Part shown: in pieces, positions 1-7,337 of the stretch
Numbering within the stretch: position 1 is the first letter of the stretch
Layout: every line of letters starts with the position of its first letter
NCBI GenBank assembly: GCA_963771845.1
Contig: CAVYVC010000036.1
Span: 186,001-250,000 of the forward strand
Source of the DNA: VAZQ01 sp963771845
GTDB taxonomy: Bacteria > Pseudomonadota > Alphaproteobacteria > Rhizobiales > Xanthobacteraceae
DNA: 64,000 bases
Reading direction: 5' to 3'
Notes under the pieces: model-generated
Told to the model about the DNA's origin: nothing
What the model saw: the letters and a program-made list of their open reading frames with translations, nothing else
Databases searched by the model: none
Program-made: the position numbers and the translations under genes

Positions 1-165
1 GATCACTCCCGCGGTGTAGCTGTTGTCCTTGGCGCCACGCACGCGGCCTATGGTGCGCTCGTCCAGGAGCTCGACTTCGAGCGCGCAGGTGGAAGGACAA
101 TCGTGCGGACAGGCGGAGGCGCCGATGCGCACCCGCGCCGCGATGTCGCGCACCATCTTGTTCAT
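1..165 (-). CDS. Molybdopterin-dependent oxidoreductase, N-terminal fragment (runs off left edge)
   Basis: Reading the minus strand from an ATG at 165 gives 55 codons that continue past the window edge. After about 18 residues comes CPHDCPSTCALEVE, which matches the Cys-rich N-terminus of molybdopterin (bis-MGD) oxidoreductases, where such cysteines normally ligate an Fe4S4 cluster. No export signal is visible in the short N-terminus, so a cytoplasmic enzyme is likely. The substrate cannot be told from this fragment. A GGAGG lies at 185-189, 19 bases before the ATG, which is far for a ribosome site, so the start is uncertain. A second in-frame ATG lies at 156. Confidence 0.8.
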   Translation of the reverse strand, partial: MNKMVRDIAARVRIGASACPHDCPSTCALEVELLDERTIGRVRGAKDNSYTAGVI

Positions 166-194
166 GCGGCGCTTATAGCAGATGCCTCCGCAGC

Positions 195-317
195 CCGTCA
201 TCGTCCGCGCAAGCGGACGACCCAGTACACATCAAAAGTTGAAAATTGATCGTGGCTTTGCCAAGTCGGCTATTCGCCAATTACTGGGTACCCCGCTTTC
301 GCGGGGCATGACGACGG
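195..317. repeat. Composite palindromic intergenic element (two hairpins plus outer inverted repeat)
   Basis: Two hairpins face each other: TCGTCCGC/GCGGACGA (201-220, loop GCAA) and CCCCGC/GCGGGG (291-306, loop TTTC). Between them an ACCCAGTA (220-227) pairs with TACTGGGT (282-289), and the outer ends, CCGTCATC and GACGACGG, are imperfectly inverted. The structure resembles the REP/MITE-like palindromes scattered between genes in Rhizobiales. It fills the gap between the oxidoreductase start and the HAD gene end. No second full copy occurs in this window. Confidence 0.65.
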
Positions 318-322
318 AAGAG

Positions 323-1027
323 TCACACCATGCGCTCCGCAAGCTCCGTCATGCTGCGCACCACGATGTCAGGCTGATGCGGCGTCATTCCAAATGGGCG
401 CTGGCGGCGATTGACGAACGCGGTGCGCATGCCCGCGGACTTCGCGCCGATGCAGTCGAAGACGTGATTGGCGACGAACAGCACGTTATCCACGGGCACG
501 CTCATCATCTCGGCCGCCTTGCGATAGGTCGCGACATGGGGCTTGAAGGCACCTGCCTCCGCGACTGAAATCAGCCGGTCGAAGGCGAGGCCGTGATATT
601 GCCGCGCGGCTTCCAGCATGTCGGGGTCGCCGTTCGAGAGGACCACGAGCTTGTAGCGGGTGCGAAGACGGGCAAGCGCTGCCGGCACTTCCGGAAAGGG
701 ACGCAGCCGCTCGATGGCGGCGACCAGAGATCGCACTTCTTCCATGCTGTAGGGAATGCCCGCGCGTTCGAGCACGAAGGCAACGGATTGCTGGCCGATC
801 TCACGATAGGAGGTGTGCTTGCGCCCAAGCAGCGCGTCGATCATGGAATTTTCGAAATGGGTTCGGCGCCACCAGGTGACGAAAGCATTCGGACTGCCCT
901 GCCACCCTTTGCTCGCGAGCAAGGGACGGGCGGCCTCCACCAGACCGGACTGCATGTCCACCACCGTGCCGTACTGGTCGAACATGCAGACCGTGATGGA
1001 TTGTTTGAGATCGTCAAGTTTGCTCAT
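323..1027 (-). CDS. HAD hydrolase, haloacid dehalogenase type II-like
   Basis: A 234-residue protein of the haloacid dehalogenase superfamily. Visible motifs are the nucleophile aspartate D17 in FDQYGT, the second motif SNGD at 131-134, the conserved lysine K162 in FKPH, and a late motif near FVANHVFDCIGAKSAGM. Length and motif spacing fit type II (L-2-haloacid) dehalogenases, which hydrolyse short 2-haloalkanoates, but many HAD proteins with this layout have other small substrates, so the substrate is open. No signal peptide is seen. The ATG at 1027 has no clear Shine-Dalgarno. It lies in the same direction as the oxidoreductase fragment, separated from it by the palindromic element. Confidence 0.8.
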   Translation of the reverse strand: MSKLDDLKQSITVCMFDQYGTVVDMQSGLVEAARPLLASKGWQGSPNAFVTWWRRTHFENSMIDALLGRKHTSYREIGQQSVAFVLERAGIPYSMEEVRSLVAAIERLRPFPEVPAALARLRTRYKLVVLSNGDPDMLEAARQYHGLAFDRLISVAEAGAFKPHVATYRKAAEMMSVPVDNVLFVANHVFDCIGAKSAGMRTAFVNRRQRPFGMTPHQPDIVVRSMTELAERMV

Positions 1028-1575
1028 GGCGCGATTTTAGCGCCGATACCGTTGCCTTCGCAGTCGTGAAAATGGAACGCGAGTGAAACCGGTCGCAATG
1101 CGACGGCTACTCGGCGCGCGTCGTCAAGGATCCTGGGACAGCCCTGCTTTTCGGTTCGGCAGGTGGATCAGCGCGGTTGGCGTGGGCCTCTGCCGAGCAG
1201 AAAGTCGACAAATCCGCGGGGAAATTCCGCTTGTGGCGTCGTGCGCCCGGAGCGCAGCTCGCCCGCGGCGTTGAGCGCAAGGGGCCGACGCACTCTGGGC
1301 GGGGAATACCGGCCGGCGTTTATGCCGGCGCTCGCGCGAACAGTCGCGAGCCGAACGAGTCGAGCGGATGGTCCAAGCGAGATGCCAGTCATAATGCTCC
1401 CCCCAGGGTCAAGACGAACCTCGACGCGAGCCGGCGCTTTTCCCCGGTCAGATGGACTGACCGCGCCGGCCATTAACCGATCACTCAAGATGAAGGTGAA
1501 AGTTAGTCTTTTTTTCTTTCCAATTCGCAAACGCACCAAATTTGCAAACCGTGTGGTTTTCCGGCACGCGCCGGC
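1028..1575. other. Intergenic region without a recognisable gene
   Basis: No reading frame here has a convincing family match or ribosome site. Frames of 60-140 codons exist on both strands but look like chance high-GC frames. Visible structure includes a GCCGGC hairpin at about 1311-1328, a CTCGCG/CGCGAG hairpin just after it, a GGTCAG/CTGACC hairpin at 1446-1462 and a T-rich stretch at 1506-1522. A small RNA is possible but is not supported by anything specific. Confidence 0.5.
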
Positions 1576-1782
1576 TTAGGCAATAATGTCCGGCGTGAGC
1601 TGGTCCTCGATATAGGAGATGCGGTCGCGCAGGTGGAGCTTGCGTTTCTTGAGCCGCTGGACCTGCAACTGATCCGAGCCGGGGGTGTGCTGCAAGGCCG
1701 AGATTGCGGTGTCGAGGTCGCGATGCTCCTGCTGCAGCCGCGCCAGCTGCTCCTGCAACTCACGCTCTTCCTCTTTGGTCAT
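1576..1782 (-). CDS. DUF465 (YdcH-like) small protein
   Basis: A 68-residue, highly charged, almost entirely helical protein of the DUF465/YdcH family. The pattern is an N-terminal acidic helix (EEERELQEQLARLQQEH), a short turn around PGSD, then a basic helix with RLKKRKLHLRDRI. Members are short cytoplasmic coiled-coil proteins of unknown function. It is divergent from, and paralogous to, the next gene at 1986. Both keep the family pattern of an L-x-x-L-K-[KR]-[KR]-K-L segment in the second helix. Confidence 0.85.
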   Translation of the reverse strand: MTKEEERELQEQLARLQQEHRDLDTAISALQHTPGSDQLQVQRLKKRKLHLRDRISYIEDQLTPDIIA

Positions 1783-1985
1783 AGACTACCGGCGGTTGAG
1801 ACGGCGTCCAGTGTAATGGCCAAAAGTATCGCTTTTTGTCGGATTTCGTTCAAGGCGGCTGGTCGGCGTGCAATTAAGCAAAGCGGGGATTGTTGCATTG
1901 CAACATCAAATGACCTTCGTATCCCACCCATTCGTATGTTATAGTTTTGTGTCAGGTTCAGTCTGGCAAAGGAGAACTCCATAAC

Positions 1986-2165
1986 ATGTCCATTGAAGCC
2001 CATCTTGCGGAACTCGAAAGACGGCATCGGGCGCTTGAGGCAGAAATCAATGACGCCCGGGCTCATCCCTCGGTCGATGATCTTGAGATCGTGGAATTAA
2101 AGCGTCGCAAGTTGTTGGTGAAGGACCAAATCGCGCGTCTGCAGATGGAAACCGCTCTCCACTAA
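1986..2165 (+). CDS. DUF465 (YdcH-like) small protein, paralogue
   Basis: A 59-residue DUF465 family protein. The ATG at 1986 is chosen because GGAGAA lies at 1971-1976 with good spacing, whereas an upstream in-frame ATG at 1947 has none. The sequence holds two helices, HLAELERRHRALEAEIN and ELKRRKLLVKDQIARL, separated by a short HPSVDD linker, closely parallel to the divergent gene at 1576-1782. The 203-base gap between the two starts must contain both promoters. Function is unknown; the family is thought to form helical hairpins or coiled coils. Confidence 0.85.
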   Translation: MSIEAHLAELERRHRALEAEINDARAHPSVDDLEIVELKRRKLLVKDQIARLQMETALH

Positions 2166-2253
2166 GACGTTGCGGGACTGAAGGAGCAATAGACGTCGCG
2201 GCCCGGCCAATGCTCCACCGCGTAGGAGGTGGAGCGGTCGGGCGTGCAATGAA

Positions 2254-3264
2254 GTGAAAGAAATGCGTTCCGGATTGCGCGCCGCAACCATTGCTGCGGC
2301 AAGAGTAGTTATTGTTGCCGGCGCGGTGGCGCCGTTTTTTATTTCTGCGCCAGCGCCGGCCGACGATTATCCCGCGCGCACCATCACGCTTGTGGTGCCC
2401 TATCCTCCCGGCGGCGGCGTCGACGCCATGGCCCGCGTCGTTGCCGACAAGCTTTCGGGCGCGCTCGGCCAGCAGGTGGTCGTGGACAATCGCGCCGGCG
2501 CCTCGGGCCTGACCGGCACGCGCTCTTTCATCAAGAGCCCACCCGACGGCTATACCCTTTTCCTCGGACATACCGGATCGATCTGCATCAACCCGAGCCT
2601 TTATCGCAATGCCGGGTTCGATCCGCGACGCGACTTCGCTCCTGTCGGACTCGTTGCGTCCATGCCTGTTGCGTTGCTCGCACATCCGTCCTTCCCGGGC
2701 GCCACGGTGCGCGATGTCGTGACGGTGGCGAACAGAGAGGCCGGCGGTTTCAACATCGGTACGTCAGCGGTGGGCACCGGGAGCTATCTTTCCGCCGAGC
2801 TGTTCAAGGCCACCACCGGCATCGAGGCGGTGATCATTCCCTACAAGGGAACGGCCCAGCTCATGAATGACCTCGTTGGCAACCAGGTGCCGGTTGCATT
2901 CGGGGTGTTGCCGCCGGCACTGGGTAATCTGCAGGCCGGCACGCTGCGCGCCATCGCGGTCTTGAGCCCCACGCGCTTTAGCCTTTTGCCGCAGGTGCCG
3001 ACCGCGGCCGAATCCGGCCTGCCCGGATTTGAATCCGTTCTTCACTACGGGCTGCTTGCGCCTGCGGGCACGCCGCGCGCGATCATCGAGCGACTCAATG
3101 CGGCACTGCGCGGCAGCGTCGAGACCGCGGAGGTGAAGGCGCGCATTGTGGCCGAAGGGGGTGATCCGCTCACCTCGACCCCCGACGAATACGCCAACGA
3201 CATTGACAGCGAAGAGGCGAAGTGGGGCACACTGGTACGCAAGCTCAATCTCCAAGCCGACTGA
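2254..3264 (+). CDS. Tripartite tricarboxylate transporter receptor (Bug/TctC family)
   Basis: A periplasmic substrate-binding protein of about 336 residues. An N-terminal hydrophobic signal (about residues 8-35) is followed by DDYPARTITLVVPYPPGGG, the hallmark start of Bug proteins, and by FGVLPPALGNLQAGTLRAIAV and VPTAAESGLPGF typical of the C-terminal half. Bug proteins bind carboxylates or other small organic ligands. No TctA or TctB membrane genes are adjacent, which is common for orphan Bug receptors. The start is GTG at 2254 or ATG at 2263; an AGGAGGT at 2224-2230 is rather far upstream. It lies in the same direction as the Tat-exported thiamine-diphosphate enzyme that follows. Confidence 0.9.
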   Translation: MKEMRSGLRAATIAAARVVIVAGAVAPFFISAPAPADDYPARTITLVVPYPPGGGVDAMARVVADKLSGALGQQVVVDNRAGASGLTGTRSFIKSPPDGYTLFLGHTGSICINPSLYRNAGFDPRRDFAPVGLVASMPVALLAHPSFPGATVRDVVTVANREAGGFNIGTSAVGTGSYLSAELFKATTGIEAVIIPYKGTAQLMNDLVGNQVPVAFGVLPPALGNLQAGTLRAIAVLSPTRFSLLPQVPTAAESGLPGFESVLHYGLLAPAGTPRAIIERLNAALRGSVETAEVKARIVAEGGDPLTSTPDEYANDIDSEEAKWGTLVRKLNLQAD

Positions 3265-3365
3265 TGCTGGCCTAATCCCTCCCCCTGAAAGGCAGGGCAA
3301 TCGCGTATGAGCAAGCGTCGCGCAAACCCCGGACGGAAAGCACATCGCGGTCGCGCAGCTTGTAG

Positions 3366-3386
3366 GGGCGGGTTTTAAACCCGCCC
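3366..3386. repeat. GC-rich palindrome between receptor and ThDP enzyme
   Basis: GGGCGGGTTT and AAACCCGCCC form a perfect 10-bp inverted repeat around one central T. It lies between the Bug receptor and the next gene. No U-run follows, so it is more likely an intergenic repeat or mRNA-stabilising hairpin than a classic terminator. Confidence 0.5.
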
Positions 3387-3503
3387 TTGCGCAACAGGCT
3401 CGCTGCGAGAGAATTACCGTCATCAGCTGCGCAATCGAAGTTCATACGGCTAAGCTCGGATCAACCTCACGCACAATCAGGACGTCGCTCATGGGAGGAA
3501 TTC

Positions 3504-5483
3504 ATGACCAGCAAAAATCCGGCGCGGCACGGGCGGCGCGCAGTGAGCCGGCGCAGGTTTCTGGCTTCCGTCGCGCTCGCGAGCGCTGCGACGGCGGTCG
3601 GCCCGCGCCTTGGAAACAGCGCAACGCGTGCTTTCGGCAGTTCGTCCCCGGCGCAGCCTGCAATAATCCCGCCCACGCAGCTTGCCGCCGGCGGGGCGGC
3701 GCCCGCGAGTCAATTGTCGCGCATCGGGGGCGTGCCGGGCTCGGACTTCATGGTCGATGTCATCAAGACGCTCGACATCAAATATCTGCCCGCGAATCCG
3801 GCTTCGAGCCTGCGCGGCATTCACGAGTCGCTCATCAACTACGGCGGCAACAGAATGCCCGAGTTCCTCACCTGCACCCATGAGGAAGCTGCCGTCGCCA
3901 TGGCGCACGGCTATTTCAAGATTGCCGGCAAGCCGCTGATGACCATGTGCCACGGCACGGTCGGCCTGCAGCACGCGACCATGGCGATTTACAACGCCTG
4001 GTGCGATCGTGTGCCCGTCATCGTGGTGGGCGGCAACGAGCTTGACGCGGCGCATCGGCCCCCCGGCACCCCTACCTTCCATTCCGCGCAGGACGCCAAT
4101 GCGATTGTGCGCGACTATACAAAGTGGGACGACACCCCGATCTCGCTGCAGCATTTCGCGCAATCCTTCGTGCGCGCTTACAAGATCGCGATGACGCCGC
4201 CCTATGGCCCGGTCGCGATCGCGCTCGATAGCGGTCTCCAGCAGCGGCCGATCGCGCACAACGGGGAAAGCCTCTACATTCCGCGTTATGTTCCCACGGC
4301 GCCGCCGCAAGGCGATTCTGGCGCGGTGAAAGAGGCCGCACGGCTTCTCGCCAACGCGCAAAATCCCGTCATTGTTGTCGATCGCGCCGCGCGCACCGAG
4401 AACGGGATGCGGCTCATTGTCGAGCTCGCCGAAGCCTTGCAGGCGTCGGTGATCGATCACGGCGGGCGCATGAATTTCCCGCGCACCCATTATCTGCGCC
4501 GTGGGCGTAACGCCGTCGCCAACGCCGACGTGATCATCGGCATGGAGCTTGCGGACTATTGGGGCACCGTGAACGGCTGGACCGACAACGGCGAAGGCGG
4601 CATCGGGGTCAACACATCGAGGATCAAGCCCGATACCAGGCTGATCAGCATCAGCGCAGCCGAGCTCAACACCAAATCGAACTATCAGGATTTCCAGCGC
4701 TTCCAGTCGGTCGACGTGCCGATGGCAGGGGACCCGGAGGCCACGCTTCCGGCGCTGATCGAGGCGGTGAAAGCTGCAATTGCGAATAATCGAAGCGCGG
4801 CGATCGAGCGACGCGGCGAAACGGCGCGCAAGGCATTTGCCGACGCGGAGGTGCGCACCCAGCAGGCGGCAGCGCTCGGCTGGGATGCAAGCCCGATCAC
4901 CACTGCGCGCCTTGCCATGGAGATCTGGGCGCAGATCAAGGACCTCGACTGGTCGCTGGTTTCGTCATCCGGAAACGTCAGCGGCTGGCCCAACCGGCTG
5001 TGGCCGATGGAGAGGCACTATCACTGGCTGGGACGATCGGGCGGATCCGGGGTGGGGTATGGCGCTCCCGCCTCGATCGGAGCGGCGCTCGCCAATCGCG
5101 ATCTCGGCCGCTTTTCCGTAAGCATCCAGGCCGACGGCGATCTGATGTATGTGCCGGGATCGCTGTGGACCGCGGCGCGGCACAACATCCCGTTGCTCGC
5201 GGTTATGCACAACAACCGCGGCTACCACCAGGAGGTCATGCACGTGCAGCGGCTGTCGAATTTCCGCAACCGGGTGGCAAGCCTCGGGAACGACATCGGC
5301 CCGATCGGCACCAGCATTGCGAACCCGGACATTGAATATGAGAAGCTCGCGCAATCCATGGGCTGGTGGGCGAAGGGCCCGATCAAGGATCCCTCCGAGC
5401 TTGGCCCCGCCCTCAAGGAAGCGGTCGCCGCCGTCAAGGCCGGCGAGCCCGCTCTCGTCAATGTCTGGACCCAGCCGCGTTAA
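3504..5483 (+). CDS. Tat-exported thiamine-diphosphate-dependent enzyme (acetolactate synthase/pyruvate oxidase superfamily)
   Basis: A 659-residue protein with the three-domain layout of ThDP enzymes. The ATG at 3504 follows GGAGG directly upstream. The N-terminus carries a twin-arginine motif, SRRRFLA at residues 15-21, then an Ala-rich hydrophobic stretch, so the folded protein is probably exported by the Tat system. The pyrimidine-binding domain has the catalytic glutamate region CTHEEAA (124-130). The diphosphate-binding motif is ADGD (543-546) with paired asparagines at 570-571, the usual spacing. The family decarboxylates 2-oxoacids or transfers the resulting unit; the substrate cannot be assigned. 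A Bug receptor lies upstream and a c-type cytochrome downstream, suggesting periplasmic oxidation (inference). Confidence 0.88.
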   Translation: MTSKNPARHGRRAVSRRRFLASVALASAATAVGPRLGNSATRAFGSSSPAQPAIIPPTQLAAGGAAPASQLSRIGGVPGSDFMVDVIKTLDIKYLPANPASSLRGIHESLINYGGNRMPEFLTCTHEEAAVAMAHGYFKIAGKPLMTMCHGTVGLQHATMAIYNAWCDRVPVIVVGGNELDAAHRPPGTPTFHSAQDANAIVRDYTKWDDTPISLQHFAQSFVRAYKIAMTPPYGPVAIALDSGLQQRPIAHNGESLYIPRYVPTAPPQGDSGAVKEAARLLANAQNPVIVVDRAARTENGMRLIVELAEALQASVIDHGGRMNFPRTHYLRRGRNAVANADVIIGMELADYWGTVNGWTDNGEGGIGVNTSRIKPDTRLISISAAELNTKSNYQDFQRFQSVDVPMAGDPEATLPALIEAVKAAIANNRSAAIERRGETARKAFADAEVRTQQAAALGWDASPITTARLAMEIWAQIKDLDWSLVSSSGNVSGWPNRLWPMERHYHWLGRSGGSGVGYGAPASIGAALANRDLGRFSVSIQADGDLMYVPGSLWTAARHNIPLLAVMHNNRGYHQEVMHVQRLSNFRNRVASLGNDIGPIGTSIANPDIEYEKLAQSMGWWAKGPIKDPSELGPALKEAVAAVKAGEPALVNVWTQPR

Positions 5484-5976
5484 TCCCTTCCCCAATGCAA
5501 CCCGGGCTTGCCCGGATTGCGCAGTCTACGGCGCAAGTCGGACAGGCCCGACTTGCGACGGGGGCGGGAGGGGGCCCTGCCACGCCGCAATCGCTTGCGC
5601 GCGCGCAGCGGCTTTCGTTCAGGCGGCTTGCTTTAATCCTGCGTGGCTTGTTTCGCTCGCGCTCGCCGCCATCATCTCTCACAGCGCGCTCGCGGCGTCG
5701 GCCGAAAAGGGCAGGGCCGCCTACATCGCGCATGGCTGCTGGCAATGTCACGGCTTTGCCGGCCAGGGCGGCATCACGGGTCCCGCGCTCGCGTCTCATC
5801 CCGCCCCCATGGAAGCATTTGCCGCGTTCGTGCGCACGACCAACCGCGCCATGCCCCCCTACAGCGAGACCATCCTCTCCGACGGCGATCTCGCCGACAT
5901 CCATGCTTATCTCGAGTCGATCCCAAAACCACCGGATTACAAAACCATTCCGTTGTTATCAGATGTCAGACAGTAG
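5461..5976 (+). CDS. Monohaem c-type cytochrome (start unresolved)
   Basis: The frame encodes a hydrophobic segment (WLVSLALAAIISHSALAA) followed by a small cytochrome c domain with the haem motif CWQCH and a probable axial methionine in AMPPYSETI. The mature part is about 95 residues. The only in-frame ATG is at 5461, inside the end of the upstream ThDP gene, giving an improbable 60-residue leader. No GTG or TTG is available closer to the signal segment, so a small indel or an unusual start is likely. The stop codon TAG is supplied by a palindromic repeat. Its place directly after the ThDP enzyme suggests it accepts that enzyme's electrons (inference). Confidence 0.72.
   Translation: MSGPSRVNPFPNATRACPDCAVYGASRTGPTCDGGGRGPCHAAIACARAAAFVQAACFNPAWLVSLALAAIISHSALAASAEKGRAAYIAHGCWQCHGFAGQGGITGPALASHPAPMEAFAAFVRTTNRAMPPYSETILSDGDLADIHAYLESIPKPPDYKTIPLLSDVRQ
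5533..5556 (+). terminator. Hairpin after the ThDP gene
   Basis: GCAAGTCGG pairs perfectly with CCGACTTGC around a six-base loop, 50 bases after the ThDP stop codon. There is no U-tract, so it may be a transcript-end stabiliser or part of an intergenic repeat. If the cytochrome frame really began at 5461, this hairpin would lie inside coding sequence, which argues against that start. Confidence 0.4.
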
Positions 5977-6078
5977 CCCGCGTTAAGCGCAGCGAAACGC
6001 GGGGACTGCTCCCGGATTTCGTGGAGCCTGCCATCGGGGCGGAGCTTCGCGCCGACCCGGTGGCTCAATCCGGGCTAC
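5973..6078. repeat. Intergenic palindromic repeat, copy A
   Basis: The element starts GTAGCCCG and ends CCGGGCTAC, so its ends are inverted. It shares the internal block beginning GGAGCCTG-C/T-CATCGGG and CTTCGCGCCGACCCG with the copy at 20119-20255. It sits between two convergent genes and provides the TAG stop codon of both the cytochrome (plus strand) and the reductase (minus strand). Confidence 0.75.
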
Positions 6079-7067
6079 AAGTCCAGCACCAGCCGCTCGC
6101 TCTTGCAGCCGGCGCAGCAGATCATGACCTTGCTGTTCGAGGCCTGCTCCTCCTCGGTGAGGATGGCGTCGCGGTGCTCGGGAATGCCGGAAATGACCCG
6201 TTGCTCGCACGCCCCGCAAATGCCGAGCTCGCAGGAATAATCGACGTCCACGCCGGCATCGAGCAGCACTTGAAGTATGCTCTTGCCTTGCGGGATCACG
6301 AATTCCTTGCCCGAACGCGCGAGCTCGACGATGAACCCGCCGGTCTTGGCCGGCTCCTGCTTGGGCGTGAAATACTCGACATGAATTTGATCGCGCGGCC
6401 AGTTTACCGTCGCGCTCTCAAACGCCTTGAGCATGGGGGTAGGACCGCAGCAATAGAGGTGGGCATCCTTCGGCGCCGCGGCGGCGATTGCCGCGACGTT
6501 GAGGAACGTCCCTGCGGCCTCATCGTCAAAATGGAACTGCGATGACGGCATGCGCTCGAGCGCCTCGAGAAACGCCATGTCGGCGCGCGAGCGGCAGGCA
6601 TAATAGAGCTTCCAGGAGCGGCCGAGCTTTTGCAGCCGCTGCACCATGCACCAGATCGGGGTGATGCCGATGCCGCCGGCGAGCAGAATGACGTGGCTCG
6701 CGTTTTCCACCAGCGGGAAATTGTTGCGCGGCCCGGCGATGGTAAGCGTTTTGCCGGCGCGCAGCTCATCATGCACGTAGCGCGAGCCGCCGCGGCTGGC
6801 CGGATCGCGCTTGACCGCGATGGTGTAGGTGAGCGGATCGGGCTCGGCCTCGATCAGCGAATATTGCCGCACGATCCCGTTCGGCAGATGCAGATCGATA
6901 TGGGCGCCGGGCTCATACCGTGGGAACGGCTTGTCATCGGGACGGGTGAATTCGTAGATGTTGGTGTCGCGCGCCGCGTAGCGGATCGCGCTCAAGCGCA
7001 CTTCGATCAGCTCTTCCGCCGCTTGTGCCGGTGCCGGCGTTTGCGCAACGGAAGCAATCGTGTTCAC
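6075..7067 (-). CDS. PDR/VanB-family oxidoreductase (FMN/NAD/2Fe-2S reductase)
   Basis: A reductase of about 330 residues with the phthalate dioxygenase reductase layout. A flavin-binding barrel with RQYSLIEA comes first, then an NAD-binding domain with LLAGGIGITPIWCM and YCCGPTPML, then a C-terminal plant-type ferredoxin with CELGICGACE and a late cysteine in MICCAG. Such proteins pass electrons from NAD(P)H to a Rieske oxygenase. No oxygenase component is visible in this window. The GTG at 7067 is preferred because GGAG sits eight bases upstream; an in-frame ATG at 7136 lacks one. The stop codon lies in repeat copy A. Confidence 0.9.
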   Translation of the reverse strand: MNTIASVAQTPAPAQAAEELIEVRLSAIRYAARDTNIYEFTRPDDKPFPRYEPGAHIDLHLPNGIVRQYSLIEAEPDPLTYTIAVKRDPASRGGSRYVHDELRAGKTLTIAGPRNNFPLVENASHVILLAGGIGITPIWCMVQRLQKLGRSWKLYYACRSRADMAFLEALERMPSSQFHFDDEAAGTFLNVAAIAAAAPKDAHLYCCGPTPMLKAFESATVNWPRDQIHVEYFTPKQEPAKTGGFIVELARSGKEFVIPQGKSILQVLLDAGVDVDYSCELGICGACEQRVISGIPEHRDAILTEEEQASNSKVMICCAGCKSERLVLDL

Positions 7068-7215
7068 CCGCTGGTCTCCATCCTGAACGCAAGGAACCCG
7101 AACTGCCGAGCCGAGGAAAAACGAACCCGAGCGCAACCTATCCTAAGCTGTAAGCAACTACAGATTGCGGTTTTTCGGAATGAAAGAGAATTCCTCAATG
7201 AAATCAGGGTCCGTT

Positions 7216-7322
7216 GTAGCCCGGATTGCCCACCGGGCGGCGTCTGCGCCGGCCGATGGGCAATCGGGAAACCTGTCCGCGCGGCAAGAGTCCCGGGTGT
7301 CGCTACCGCTCCACCCGGCTAA
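7216..7322. repeat. Intergenic palindromic repeat, copy B (diverged, reverse orientation)
   Basis: The left end is GTAGCCCGGATTG and the right part contains CGCGCGGCAAGA and CCCGGGTGTCGCTA, which match copy C (20119-20255) in part and, for the latter block, on the opposite strand. It fills the gap between the VanB-type reductase start and the GST stop. No gene is seen within it. Confidence 0.55.
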
Positions 7323-7337
7323 CATCGCTCCCATGCC

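Noticed and set aside
1506..1522. T-rich stretch as a plus-strand terminator
   Set aside because: No stem of good stability lies directly before it; the nearest hairpin (1446-1462) is over 40 bases away.
3489..4490. 333-codon frame antisense to the ThDP enzyme
   Set aside because: No domain or start signal; composition typical of a shadow frame.
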